Below, one piece after another: positions 1-8,573 of a DNA stretch of 45,395 bases. Location: positions 1-45,395 of the forward strand of contig NZ_CADCWS010000010.1 of the NCBI RefSeq assembly GCF_902806475.1, written 5' to 3'. Within the stretch, counting starts at the first letter, position 1, and each line of letters begins with the position of its first letter. The notes below the pieces were generated by a model, which had not been told where the DNA came from, searched no databases, and saw only the letters and a program-made list of their open reading frames with translations. Source of the stretch: Candidatus Frankia nodulisporulans (lineage in GTDB: Bacteria; Actinomycetota; Actinomycetes; Frankiales; Frankiaceae). The translations under genes were made by a program, and so were the position numbers.

Positions 1-39
1 AGAATTCCGGCCGCGGTGCCCATTTGGGAGGAGCTCGAC

Positions 40-363
40 GTGGCAGACGAATCACCACACAGCAAGAAGCTGCAGGAACTGATGTTCCGGGCCTGGGAGA
101 CATTCGGCGACGCCCGGCATCTGGACAGCGACGACCGCGTGTTCGTGCAGGCTCTGGCCCGGCAGACAGCCGACCGTATCTCGGTGCTCTACGGCGCCAG
201 CTGGCGGGACGCCCTGGACTGGGTCGCCCAGCGTTACGTGCCGACCACGGACACGCCGGGCGGGACGGTCCCGGCGACCACTCCGGCGGCGACCACCACG
301 AACGGCAGCGGGTCCGGGGGGCGTCGAGGTTCGGCGGCCGCCGAGGCGAACACCGGCGTCTGA
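40..363 (+). CDS. Small hypothetical protein (107 aa)
   Basis: I do not recognise the family. I chose the GTG at 40 because a strong Shine-Dalgarno GGGAGGAG (26-33) lies 6 nt upstream; an in-frame GTG at 16 would have no such site. Residues 1 to about 70 look folded: charged and helical, with an LQELMFRAW stretch and a GASWRDALDWVAQRYV stretch. The last 35 residues are a Thr/Pro/Gly/Ala-rich tail, probably disordered. There is no signal peptide and no membrane segment. It converges on purH, 74 bases away. It could be a small conserved actinobacterial cytosolic protein; no function is proposed. Confidence 0.6.
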   Translation: MADESPHSKKLQELMFRAWETFGDARHLDSDDRVFVQALARQTADRISVLYGASWRDALDWVAQRYVPTTDTPGGTVPATTPAATTTNGSGSGGRRGSAAAEANTGV

Positions 364-437
364 CCGACGCCCTCGCGGGCGGCGGAGGGGGCGGGTCGGA
401 TCGACCACGCCCCCTCCACGGCCAGGCGCCACCGTGC

Positions 438-2090
438 CTAGTGGGCGAAGTGGCGCACTCCGCTGAAGTAGAGCGTGACCCCGGCCGCCCGCGCGGCGGC
501 GATGACCAGTTCGTCGCGTACCGATCCACCGGGTTCGACGACCGCCCGCACGCCGGCCTCGGCCAGTACCTCGAAACCGTCGGGGAACGGGAAGAATGCG
601 TCGCTGGCCGCCACCGCGCCCTTGGCCCGGTCTCCGGCCCGGGTCACGGCCAGGCGGGCCGCGTCCACCCGGTTGACCTGCCCCATCCCCACGCCGACCG
701 TGGCGCCGTCGCTGGCGAGCAGAATCGCGTTCGACTTCACCGAGCGGACCGCGCGCCACGCGAACCGCAGATCGGCGAGCAGCGCGTCGTCGGCGGGCGC
801 GCCGGCCTCCAGCGTCCAACCGGACGGCTCGTCGCCCGGCTCCTCCACGGCATCCCGTGACTGCAGCAGCAGACCACCGCTGATCGGGCGCAGTTCGACG
901 CCGCGCTGGTGCGGCGGAGCCGGACATTCCAGCACCCGGATCGACGGTTTGCGGGACAGGATCTCGACCGCGCCGGGCTCGTAGTCGGGCGCGACGACGA
1001 CCTCGGTGAAGATCTCGGCGATCTGCTCGGCGAGCTCGACGGTCACCGGCCGGTTCGTGGCGATCACCCCGCCGAACGCGGACACCGGGTCGCAGGCGTG
1101 CGCCTTGCGGTGCGCCTCGGCGATCGTGGCACCCACGGCGATCCCACACGGGTTCGCGTGCTTGATCACGGCGACGGCCGGCTCGGTGAAGTCGTACACG
1201 GCCCGGCGTGCCGCGTCGGTGTCGGTGTAGTTGTTGTACGACATCTGCTTACCGTGCAGCTGGCGGGCCGCGGCCAGACCGCCGCCGACGCTGCCGGGAT
1301 GCCCGGCCTCGACATACAGCGCCGCCCGCTGGTGCGGGTTCTCGCCGTAGCGGAGCACATCGCTGCGCTGCCACTGGGCCGAGAGCACATCGGGCCAGCC
1401 CGTCTCCCGCGCGACCTCGTCGGGCGCGACGACGCTGGCGAACCAGGACGACACCGCCACGTCGTAGGCGGCCGTGTGCGCGAACGCGCGGGCCGCCAGC
1501 CGACGGCGGGCCGTCAGGTCGTAGCCGCCGTCGCGGACGGCCTCGGCCAGCGCCGGGTAGTCGTCCGGGGAGACGACGACGGCGACCGACGCGTGGTTCT
1601 TCGCCGCCGCGCGGATCATCGCCGGGCCGCCGATGTCGATCTGCTCGACGGCCTCGTCCTCGGTGGCCCCGCTGGCGACCGTGGCCGCGAACGGATACAG
1701 GTTCACCACGACCAGATCGAACGGCTCGATGTCGAGTTCGGCCAGTGTCGCCGCGTGCTCGGCGTTACGCAGGTCCGCGAGCAGACCGGCGTGCACCCTG
1801 GGATGCAGCGTCTTCACCCGCCCGCCGAGCACCTCCGGAAAGCCGGTCACCGTGCTCACCGGTGTCACCGCCAGCCCGTGGCGGGCCAGCACCTGAGCGG
1901 TCGAACCGGTGGAGACCACCTCGACCCCGGCCGCCTGGAACGCCGCGGCGAGCACGTCCAACCCGGCCTTGTCGTACACGCTGACCAGCGCGCGACGCAG
2001 CGGCCGATGCCCGGTGGGAACCACCTCGGCCGACTCCGCCGCCCCCACCGCGCCGCCGTCGCCAGCCACGTTCTCACCCGATGACATCAT
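438..2090 (-). CDS. purH: Bifunctional AICAR transformylase / IMP cyclohydrolase PurH
   Basis: It catalyses the last two steps of de novo IMP synthesis: formylation of AICAR by 10-formyl-THF, then ring closure to IMP. At 550 aa it has the family's usual size plus a short disordered N-terminus. The MGS-like cyclohydrolase domain begins near residue 30 ([13 protein letters not shown]), with [14 protein letters not shown] soon after. The transformylase part carries the KHANPCG catalytic motif near residue 308 and a [17 protein letters not shown] segment. Two adjacent ATGs (2090, 2087) follow AGGAGGAG. The stop of purN overlaps the first ATG (ATGA), so translation of the pair is probably coupled. 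Confidence 0.97.
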   Translation of the reverse strand: MMSSGENVAGDGGAVGAAESAEVVPTGHRPLRRALVSVYDKAGLDVLAAAFQAAGVEVVSTGSTAQVLARHGLAVTPVSTVTGFPEVLGGRVKTLHPRVHAGLLADLRNAEHAATLAELDIEPFDLVVVNLYPFAATVASGATEDEAVEQIDIGGPAMIRAAAKNHASVAVVVSPDDYPALAEAVRDGGYDLTARRRLAARAFAHTAAYDVAVSSWFASVVAPDEVARETGWPDVLSAQWQRSDVLRYGENPHQRAALYVEAGHPGSVGGGLAAARQLHGKQMSYNNYTDTDAARRAVYDFTEPAVAVIKHANPCGIAVGATIAEAHRKAHACDPVSAFGGVIATNRPVTVELAEQIAEIFTEVVVAPDYEPGAVEILSRKPSIRVLECPAPPHQRGVELRPISGGLLLQSRDAVEEPGDEPSGWTLEAGAPADDALLADLRFAWRAVRSVKSNAILLASDGATVGVGMGQVNRVDAARLAVTRAGDRAKGAVAASDAFFPFPDGFEVLAEAGVRAVVEPGGSVRDELVIAAARAAGVTLYFSGVRHFAH

Positions 2091-2701
2091 GACTCCTCCT
2101 GAACGTGAACCCCGGCCACCGCAGCACCCGGCCGATCTCCCGAACGCACGATCGCACCGATCGTCGTGACAAACAGGCCGCGTTCGACCCCCTGAATCCG
2201 ATCCCGCAGCGTCGCCTCGGTGTCCCCGGGCTCCACCGGCACGGTGCGCTGGGCGATGATCGGACCGGTGTCGACTCCTTCGTCGACCCAGTGCACCGTC
2301 ACTCCGCTCACCGTCACCCCGGCCGCCAGCGCGTCCCGCACGGCGTGGGCGCCGGGGAAGGCCGGCAGCAGCGACGGATGGGTGTTGACCGTGGGAAACC
2401 GGGCGATGACCTCCCGGCTGAGAATCTTCATGTAGCCGGCGAGCACCAGCAGATCCGGGGCGAACCCGGCGATCCGCTCGGCGGTGGCCGCGTTGAACGC
2501 CGCCCGGTCGGCATGGTCCTCGAGCCGGACGGTGAACACCGGCACGCCGGACGCCTCGGCCCGTCGCTGCGCGCCGGTGTCGTGGCGGTCGGTCCCGACC
2601 GCCACGACGGACGCGTCGAACCCCGGCTCGGCGACCGCGTCGAGGATCGCCTGCAGCGTGGTTCCCGCGCCTGACGCGAGGACGACAAGGCGAGCAGCCA
2701 C
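2087..2701 (-). CDS. purN: Phosphoribosylglycinamide formyltransferase PurN
   Basis: It transfers a formyl group from 10-formyl-THF to GAR, the third step of purine synthesis. The 204-aa length fits the family. Visible motifs are the N-terminal [15 protein letters not shown] phosphate-binding region, the catalytic [16 protein letters not shown] segment (Asn-His pair) and [15 protein letters not shown] containing the catalytic Asp. The GTG start at 2701 is preceded by GGAG at a normal distance, and upstream residues have no family resemblance. The gene overlaps purH by 4 nt, forming a purNH operon as in mycobacteria and streptomycetes. Confidence 0.96.
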   Translation of the reverse strand: MAARLVVLASGAGTTLQAILDAVAEPGFDASVVAVGTDRHDTGAQRRAEASGVPVFTVRLEDHADRAAFNAATAERIAGFAPDLLVLAGYMKILSREVIARFPTVNTHPSLLPAFPGAHAVRDALAAGVTVSGVTVHWVDEGVDTGPIIAQRTVPVEPGDTEATLRDRIQGVERGLFVTTIGAIVRSGDRPGAAVAGVHVQEES

Positions 2702-2935
2702 AACACACTCCGTAACACAGACAGGGCGGGCAGGGGCAGCGAACACACGGACGATCGCGGGACACCGCGTGGCCCGTGCTCGGCGGCCACGGCGCGGACG
2801 TACCCGGCCGCACGGCTCACCTCGCCACCACGACCGGTCTCCCCGGCCCCCACCACTACCGCCCGGGGCAAGCCGCGACCGCCCGACTGTACTGACTTCT
2901 CCCCCTCCCGCGCGCCGCATCGCATCACCTGCCCG

Positions 2936-3490
2936 TCAGGCGGCCGGCACCCAGCCCGAAAGCAGGCCCGGCAGCACCGCCTCGGTCGACGCCGCGGACG
3001 GCACCTCGCCGCGCACCGGGTCGCCCGGGATCGCTGCGGTCCGCAGCGGTTCGTCGCCATCGCCGAAAGCAGTTGTCTCCCGCGCCCTGGGCACGCCCTC
3101 GGCCTGAGCCTCGGCCTCGGCTTGGGCCTGGGCCTGGGCCGCCGGATCCGACCGGCCGAAATCCGGCCCGTCCAGCAGCTCGCCCGGCCGGCACTGATAG
3201 AGCTCGGCCAGCCGCCACAGCACGGCGGCTGACGGCGCCCGGCCGCCTCGACCGGGCCAGCTCTCCCAGTAGGACCACGCCTTGCCCGTCTTGACCGCGC
3301 CGGCCTCGGGCCAGCGTTCGTTCCAGTGGCGGGCAGCCTCCTCCTGCGTCCACCCGTGGGCGAGCCGGAAGGCCGCCAGCGGGCGCAGACCGTGCCGTGC
3401 CCGCAGGCGCAGCGCGATCCGGCGATAGGACCAGCCAAGCACCCGCAACTGGCGAGCCTCGGCACGAACATGGGCAATCGCGACCGGCAC
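2936..3490 (-). CDS. Helix-turn-helix (XRE-like) regulator
   Basis: A putative cytosolic DNA-binding protein of 184 aa. An N-terminal helical region (RRIALRLRARHGLRPLAAF) is followed by an XRE-like HTH containing HGWTQEEAARHWNERW and, later, LWRLAELYQCRPGELLDG, a signature typical of actinobacterial XRE proteins. After residue 115 comes an AQAQAQAEAEAQAEG low-complexity stretch and a Pro/Ala-rich tail. I chose the GTG at 3490 because GGAGG sits 5 nt upstream; an in-frame GTG at 3541 would add 17 residues. It lies between the perM-like gene and purN, where M. tuberculosis has no gene, so it is a local addition. Target and signal are unknown. Confidence 0.75.
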   Translation of the reverse strand: MPVAIAHVRAEARQLRVLGWSYRRIALRLRARHGLRPLAAFRLAHGWTQEEAARHWNERWPEAGAVKTGKAWSYWESWPGRGGRAPSAAVLWRLAELYQCRPGELLDGPDFGRSDPAAQAQAQAEAEAQAEGVPRARETTAFGDGDEPLRTAAIPGDPVRGEVPSAASTEAVLPGLLSGWVPAA

Positions 3491-3568
3491 GACGACCTCC
3501 AAGACGCTGATCCACTGCCACCAGACGCTAGCCGAAGGCACCGACAGTTCCTGGCCGCGGCGCGGGCG

Positions 3569-4933
3569 TCAGTCCGGGCGGCGCGACGTCCACGGTGCCG
3601 GTCGGGAGCGGACCACCGGCGCCAGCCGACGACGCCAGAAGGACGGCTCGGCGTCGGTGGGCAGAAACGGCCGTTCGGCCCGCCGCACCGCGAGGTCGAT
3701 CCCACCGAGCAGCACCAGGCCGACCGCGGCGATCTCCCCGCCCGCCAGCAGCCCGCACGCCCAGGCGGCGGCCGGCCCGTACTGCCCCGCCGCCCCGACC
3801 TGCCCGAGCGACTCCTGGCAGGCCAGCCCGCACAGCAGCCCGCAGACGAGACCGGCCAGGCCCACCGTGGCGAGCCGCTCCCGGGAACGTCGTCCGGCCG
3901 TGGCCCGGTGGGCCATGAGCGCGCACACCAACCCGGCCACCAGCGGCACCAGCACCAGCAGCGGCCAGCCCACCCGCGGCAGGGCGCTCGGCGGCAACGA
4001 CGCGAGCACCGGCAGGTCCGGCGCGTTCACGACGTGTACCGCGTCCGCCCGTACCAGGCCGGAACCGACGTGGAAGCCCGGGCCGAGGGCATAGGCCAGC
4101 GCCCACAGCACGACGTTGGGAATGATCGCGATCTGCGCCACGGCGAGCCCCACCCCGCCGAGCACACCGACGTCGAGGTCCCGTTCCGTGCCGGCGACCT
4201 CGGGCAGCGTCGCGGCGATGACCAGCGCGACGCCGAAGGCCGCGGCCGCGATCAGTGCGGCGAAACCACTCACCCCGCAGCGCAACGCGATCCGCAGCCA
4301 GTCCGGTAGCCGACGCCAGGCGGTACGCAACCGGTGTCGCCCGGCCAACGCCCCGATCGTGGCCGCGGGCAGGGCGACGACGACCGTCCCCAGCGCCGCC
4401 GACCCCAGCCCCGCACGCACCGGCCCGGACCGCACCAGCAGGGCCACCAGCACGACGAACAGCGTCTGTGCGGTGACCACCTCCACGATGTCCACCACGA
4501 CCCGGCGCCACAGCCTCGGCCCGGCGCCGGCCGCCGACGCGGCTCGACCGGCCGCCGACGCCCCGGCCGGACCCGGCTGGCCCGCGGTCCGCGCCATCGG
4601 CCACGGCACGAGCGAGGCGTGCCGGTGCGCGGCGCTGAGCGCCGCGATCAGTGGGAACAGCGCCAACCCCAGCGGACGCAGGGCGATCTCACCGTCCGAG
4701 AGGTGCAACGTGGTGCCGTGGGCCACCAGCCACAGGTCCGCCCCGACCCGCAGCGCCGAACCCGGGCTGGTCGACGAGCCGGTGTCGGCGCCCCACACGA
4801 TCAGGACGATGACCTCGATGAAGATCAGTCCGGCCGCCGACGCGGCGATCGCCGCCGCCGCCGGCCGGCCGAGCCGTTGCCACAGTCGGTCCAGATCCGG
4901 TCGCAGCGACCCTGGCTGGTGGAAGGCGGGCAC
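3569..4933 (-). CDS. DUF6350 / PerM-like polytopic membrane protein
   Basis: A 454-aa integral membrane protein with about ten hydrophobic segments, for example IAASAAGLIFIEVIVLIVW near residue 30 and VVTAQTLFVVLVALLV near 150. Its place directly before purN-purH and after sucCD/DUF5336 matches Rv0955 (PerM) of M. tuberculosis, a DUF6350 protein linked to cell-division stability and persistence. Family membership is inferred from topology and position rather than from a catalytic motif. The start is GTG 4933 with no clear ribosome-binding site, so the true N-terminus is uncertain. The C-terminal 50 residues are Arg-rich and cytosolic in character. Confidence 0.8.
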   Translation of the reverse strand: MPAFHQPGSLRPDLDRLWQRLGRPAAAAIAASAAGLIFIEVIVLIVWGADTGSSTSPGSALRVGADLWLVAHGTTLHLSDGEIALRPLGLALFPLIAALSAAHRHASLVPWPMARTAGQPGPAGASAAGRAASAAGAGPRLWRRVVVDIVEVVTAQTLFVVLVALLVRSGPVRAGLGSAALGTVVVALPAATIGALAGRHRLRTAWRRLPDWLRIALRCGVSGFAALIAAAAFGVALVIAATLPEVAGTERDLDVGVLGGVGLAVAQIAIIPNVVLWALAYALGPGFHVGSGLVRADAVHVVNAPDLPVLASLPPSALPRVGWPLLVLVPLVAGLVCALMAHRATAGRRSRERLATVGLAGLVCGLLCGLACQESLGQVGAAGQYGPAAAWACGLLAGGEIAAVGLVLLGGIDLAVRRAERPFLPTDAEPSFWRRRLAPVVRSRPAPWTSRRPD

Positions 4934-5038
4934 GTCAGGACGCTCGCACGCGGTCAGTCGTCAGCGGGGCCAACACGCCGTCCGTCGGTCCGACAAAATG
5001 CGCTACGCCCCTGCTGGTCCGGATCCTGCGGGCGGAGA

Positions 5039-5908
5039 TCAGCGGTTCGGCGACGACTGCTGGCCATAATCGTCGGGCGGCGGCTGCTGACCATAGCCGG
5101 GCTGACCATAGCCGGGTGGCTGGCCGTAACCGCCACCGGTGGGCGGCTGCTGACCGTACCCGGGCGGGGGCTTCTGACCGTACCCGCCGCCCTGCTGGGG
5201 CTGTGACGGCTGCTGGCCGTAGCCACCGCCGGCCGGCGGCTGCTGGCCGTATCCCTGCGGGGGCTGGCCGTATCCCTGCGGGGGCTGGCCATAGCCGGGC
5301 TGCTGCTGGCCGTACCCGCCGGGGGTCGGCTGCTGGCCGTAGGGCTGGCCGTAGGGCGGCTGGTTGGCCGGCGGCTGCCACTGTCCCGCGCCACCGCCAC
5401 CACCACCGCTACCGGGGCGCCGGGGCAGGGCAGCACCGCTGGCGAGCGCCGCCAGCACGGCGAACACCGCCTGTGCGAGTGCGGCCACGACCGCGAGGTA
5501 GAAGCCCACGCTGGGGCCGGCGTCCACCCCGGAGGGCACGTTGGGGAAGCGGATCCAGCGCAGCAGCAGGAGGAGGAAGGCCAGCGCCGAGACCCCCGGC
5601 AGCAGCCACATGCCGGACACCGGGCCGGCGTCCGGCACGCGCAGCCCCGCGAACAGCCGGGCCGCGAGGACTCCGGCGACCGCGATGACGAGCAGGACGG
5701 GGAACCACGAGTTGAAGCCGAGACCCCACCCGTTCTCGTGCGCGGTGCGGGAGGAGCCGAGAAACGAGAGCTTCACCGAATACCACGGGAGAAAGCTGAC
5801 TATGAACATGACCGCGCCGGACGCGATCACCCCGATGTCGTTGGTCGCGATCTCGCGACCGCCGATTCGTGCCACGACGGAACCCCACTTCGTCAGGTCG
5901 GTCGGCAT
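5039..5908 (-). CDS. DUF5336-like membrane protein with PYGQ-rich tail
   Basis: A 289-aa protein. Four hydrophobic segments lie in the first 160 residues (about 24-44, 70-88, 100-118 and 133-158). From residue 165 the chain becomes a Gly/Gln/Tyr/Pro-rich region made of many GYGQ, PYGQ and QQP units to the C-terminus. Position between sucD and the PerM-like gene matches Rv0954, a Pro-rich DUF5336 membrane protein. Biochemical function is unknown; the tail is likely a cytosolic disordered segment. The ATG at 5908 has no Shine-Dalgarno and lies inside a perfect 27-bp palindrome (5904-5930), which may hide it in the mRNA. Confidence 0.85.
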   Translation of the reverse strand: MPTDLTKWGSVVARIGGREIATNDIGVIASGAVMFIVSFLPWYSVKLSFLGSSRTAHENGWGLGFNSWFPVLLVIAVAGVLAARLFAGLRVPDAGPVSGMWLLPGVSALAFLLLLLRWIRFPNVPSGVDAGPSVGFYLAVVAALAQAVFAVLAALASGAALPRRPGSGGGGGGAGQWQPPANQPPYGQPYGQQPTPGGYGQQQPGYGQPPQGYGQPPQGYGQQPPAGGGYGQQPSQPQQGGGYGQKPPPGYGQQPPTGGGYGQPPGYGQPGYGQQPPPDDYGQQSSPNR

Positions 5909-5930
5909 GGGGCGCAGTGCGCCCCATGCC
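5904..5930 (-). promoter_or_regulatory. Perfect palindrome covering a start codon
   Basis: GGCATGGGGCGCA, one central base, then its exact complement: a 13-bp stem with no real loop. The ATG of the DUF5336-like gene is in the 3' arm on the transcript strand. In RNA this could sequester the start; in DNA it could bind a dimeric regulator. No protein is known to me for this sequence. Confidence 0.5.
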
Positions 5931-5953
5931 GGTCTGGAGTCTCGCAGCAGTGC

Positions 5954-5988
5954 GGGGATGAGGGAAGCGATGTGCGTCCCTCATCCCC
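5954..5988 (-). other. Stem-loop between sucD and the DUF5336-like gene
   Basis: GGGGATGAGGGA and its exact complement flank an 11-nt loop: a 12-bp perfect stem, about 70 nt after the sucD stop. No U-tract follows on the minus strand, so it is not a classical terminator. It may reduce read-through from sucCD or protect the 3' end of that transcript. Confidence 0.5.
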
Positions 5989-6056
5989 GTCAACCAGGAG
6001 ACTCCGTGACCGTCCGACGACAGGTACCGCACGCGGAACCCATCAGACGGCCAGAG

Positions 6057-6929
6057 CTACAACGACCGCATGATGTCAGCCATCAGCCGGGCGGTCTCGG
6101 ACGGGGTCTTACCCACCCGCACACCGGCCTTTTCCAGGGCTTCCTTCTTGGCCTGCGCCGTACCGGACGAACCGGACACGATGGCGCCGGCGTGACCCAT
6201 GGTCTTGCCCTCGGGCGCGGTGAAACCGGCGACGTAACCGACGACCGGCTTGCTCACGTGCGCCTCGATGTGCGCCGCCGCGCGCTCCTCGGCGTCACCA
6301 CCGATCTCACCGATCATGACGATGGCGTCGGTACCCGGGTCGGCCTGGAACGCGTCGAGCGCATCGATGTGGGTAGTCCCGATGACCGGGTCACCGCCGA
6401 TGCCGACGCAGGTCGAGAAGCCGAACTCACGCAGCTCGTACATCATCTGGTAGGTCAGGGTGCCGCTCTTGGAGACCAGACCGATCCGCCCACCGGGGGT
6501 GATGTCGGCCGGGATGATGCCGGCGTTGGACACGCCCGGGCTCGCGATGCCCGGACAGTTCGGCCCGATGATCCGGGTCGTGCCCTTGGACTTGCTGTAG
6601 GCGAAGAACTCGGTGGTGTCGTGGACGGGCACACCCTCGGTGATGACCACCGCGAGCGGGATCGCCGCGTCGACCGCCTCGATCGCCGCGTCCTTGGTGA
6701 ACCTCGGCGGAACGAAGATCACCGAGACGTTCGCACCGGTCTGCGCGATCGCGTCGGCGACGGTGCCGAAGACCGGCACGTCGTCGACCTTCTGGCCGGC
6801 CTTGCGGGCGTTGACACCCGCGACGACCTTGGCGCCGGATGCGAGCATCCGGCGGGTGTGCTTGGTTCCCTCCGAACCGGTGATGCCCTGCACCACGATC
6901 CGGCTGTTCTCGTCAAGCCAGATAGCCAT
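6057..6929 (-). CDS. sucD: Succinyl-CoA ligase, ADP/GDP-forming, alpha subunit
   Basis: The alpha subunit of the TCA-cycle enzyme that converts succinyl-CoA to succinate with substrate-level phosphorylation. At 290 aa it is full length. Residues 10-30 ([17 protein letters not shown]) form the CoA-binding Rossmann start; the phosphorylated His lies in GHAGAIV near residue 245; IIGPNCPGI and GEIGGDAEE are also diagnostic. It follows sucC by 24 nt on the same strand and is surely cotranscribed. The ATG start fits the family N-terminus ([11 protein letters not shown]). Confidence 0.98.
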   Translation of the reverse strand: MAIWLDENSRIVVQGITGSEGTKHTRRMLASGAKVVAGVNARKAGQKVDDVPVFGTVADAIAQTGANVSVIFVPPRFTKDAAIEAVDAAIPLAVVITEGVPVHDTTEFFAYSKSKGTTRIIGPNCPGIASPGVSNAGIIPADITPGGRIGLVSKSGTLTYQMMYELREFGFSTCVGIGGDPVIGTTHIDALDAFQADPGTDAIVMIGEIGGDAEERAAAHIEAHVSKPVVGYVAGFTAPEGKTMGHAGAIVSGSSGTAQAKKEALEKAGVRVGKTPSETARLMADIMRSL

Positions 6930-6953
6930 CGGTTTGCAATCCCTTCGCGCAGG

Positions 6954-8114
6954 TCAGGCCGCGGCGAGCTGGGCGGCGAGCTTCGCCGCGCCGTCCATCG
7001 TGTCGACCGGCTTGACCACCGGAAGGTTCGCCTCCGCGAGGATGCGACGCCCCTCCTCGGCGTTGTTGCCGTCCAGGCGGACCACCAGCGGGGTGGTCAC
7101 GTTCCCGACGATGTCGAGGGCCTGGATGATGCCGTTGGCGACCGCGTCGCAGGCGGTGATGCCACCGAAGATGTTGACGAAGACGCTCTTGACCGCCGGG
7201 TCGCCGAGGATGATCGACAGACCGTTCGCCATCACCTCGGCGGACGCGCCGCCGCCGATGTCGAGGAAGTTCGCCGGCCGCTTGCCGCCGAACTCCTCAC
7301 CGGCGTAGGTCACCACGTCCAGCGTCGACATGACCAGACCGGCACCGTTTCCGATGATCCCGACCTCGCCCTCGAGCTTGACGTAGTTGAGGCCCTTCTC
7401 CTTGGCCTTCTGCTCGAGCGGGTCGACCGCGGAGACGTCGACGAACGCCTCGTTCTCGGGGTGGCGGAAGTCGGCGTTCTCGTCCAGGCTGACCTTGCCG
7501 TCAAGCGCGATGACCTTGCCGTCGCCGGTGAGGATCAGCGGGTTGACCTCGACGAGGGTCGCGTCCGACTTGACGAAGACGGTCCACAGCTTCGCCAGCA
7601 GCTCGGTCGCACCGTCGAGGGCGGCCTCGGGCAGCTTGGCGGCGATGGCGATCTCACGGGCCTTGGCCGCGTCGACTCCGGTCAGCGGGTCGATGAGGAT
7701 GCGGGCGAGCGCCTCCGGGTTGGTGGCGGCCACCTCCTCGATCTCCATGCCGCCCTCGCGGGAGGCCATCGCGAGGAAGGTCCGGTTGGCCCGGTCCAGC
7801 AGGAAGGATGCGTAGTACTCCTCCGCGATGTTGCTGGCTTCCTCGACGAGCACCGAGTGGACCGTGTGGCCCTTGATGTCCATCCCGAGGATCGCCGTCG
7901 CCTTCGCGAAGGCGTCATCCGGTCCGTCGGCCACCTTGACACCGCCGGCCTTGCCTCGGCCGCCGGCCTTGACCTGAGCCTTCACGACCACCTTGCCACC
8001 GAGTTCGGTGGCGATCGCACGCGCCTCCTCGGGAGTGGTCGCGGTCTTCCCGGTGGGTACCGGAACGCCATGCTCGGCGAACAACTTCTTCGCCTGGTAT
8101 TCGAAGAGATCCAC
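6954..8114 (-). CDS. sucC: Succinyl-CoA ligase, ADP/GDP-forming, beta subunit
   Basis: The ATP-grasp subunit that binds nucleotide and partners SucD. The GTG at 8114 gives a 386-aa protein beginning [16 protein letters not shown], the exact family N-terminus. The frame stays open upstream to 8573 but the extra residues do not fit the family. Seen inside are [11 protein letters not shown] (nucleotide loop), [19 protein letters not shown] (Mg/ADP site) and [14 protein letters not shown] (CoA/succinate side). Only a weak GGA precedes the start. A 459-nt upstream gap should hold the promoter. Confidence 0.97.
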   Translation of the reverse strand: MDLFEYQAKKLFAEHGVPVPTGKTATTPEEARAIATELGGKVVVKAQVKAGGRGKAGGVKVADGPDDAFAKATAILGMDIKGHTVHSVLVEEASNIAEEYYASFLLDRANRTFLAMASREGGMEIEEVAATNPEALARILIDPLTGVDAAKAREIAIAAKLPEAALDGATELLAKLWTVFVKSDATLVEVNPLILTGDGKVIALDGKVSLDENADFRHPENEAFVDVSAVDPLEQKAKEKGLNYVKLEGEVGIIGNGAGLVMSTLDVVTYAGEEFGGKRPANFLDIGGGASAEVMANGLSIILGDPAVKSVFVNIFGGITACDAVANGIIQALDIVGNVTTPLVVRLDGNNAEEGRRILAEANLPVVKPVDTMDGAAKLAAQLAAA

Positions 8115-8573
8115 GGTCCGTCCAGTCGGATGGGGTCGTTCTGGGTTGGGTTTTGTAGGGCTGCATGGAGCTGCACAGAACGCCTGAGAGCCTACTGACG
8201 AGCGGGTTTTCGCGCGCGGTACGCGAAGGGCCGCCACCGGCACCCCGGTGCCCCGACCCGGCCCGGCTACCTGGCCCGTCCGGGCGGTGGACGGGTGGCC
8301 GAACGCATCGGCCACCCGGGTCGCGACCCACGTCAGGCCCGGCGATACGGGACAAATGAGGTGGCAGCCCACCTCCGCTGACCCATCCGGGCGGCGCGTC
8401 GCGCCCACCACCACGCTGTCATCGAGAAGCTCTACGTGACCATCGGACGCTCCAGCGCGACCATTGGTGTTCGACATCACGGACAACGCGGCTCGCGGTA
8501 TGCCACAAATCACAGCAGAACAACACCGATCGTGGTCGGCCTTCCGGACCTTTGTCTCGCGACACATCTCCAT
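8115..8573. other. Intergenic region upstream of sucC
   Basis: 459 bases between sucC (start) and the end of the Ser/Thr kinase gene. I see no convincing gene. It contains an AGCCTA (minus-strand TAGGCT, -10-like) at about 8190, an inverted repeat TTCGCG/CGCGAA near 8206-8224, and a slightly AT-richer stretch at 8500-8540. The sucC promoter should be here, but no pair of -35/-10 boxes is clear enough to mark. Confidence 0.4.

Noticed and set aside
2091-2813. Open extension of the purH frame upstream of its ATG
   Set aside because: It lies over purN in another frame, has Arg/Gly-rich composition and no likeness to PurH; the AGGAGGAG-ATG start at 2090 is convincing.
5541-8198. Long plus-strand frame opposite sucC and sucD
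   Set aside because: His/Asp/Arg-rich translation typical of an antisense shadow; the minus strand carries clear TCA-cycle genes.
8500-8540. TGTGA-like sequence as a CRP site for sucC
   Set aside because: Only one half matches the CRP consensus and it lies about 400 nt from the sucC start.
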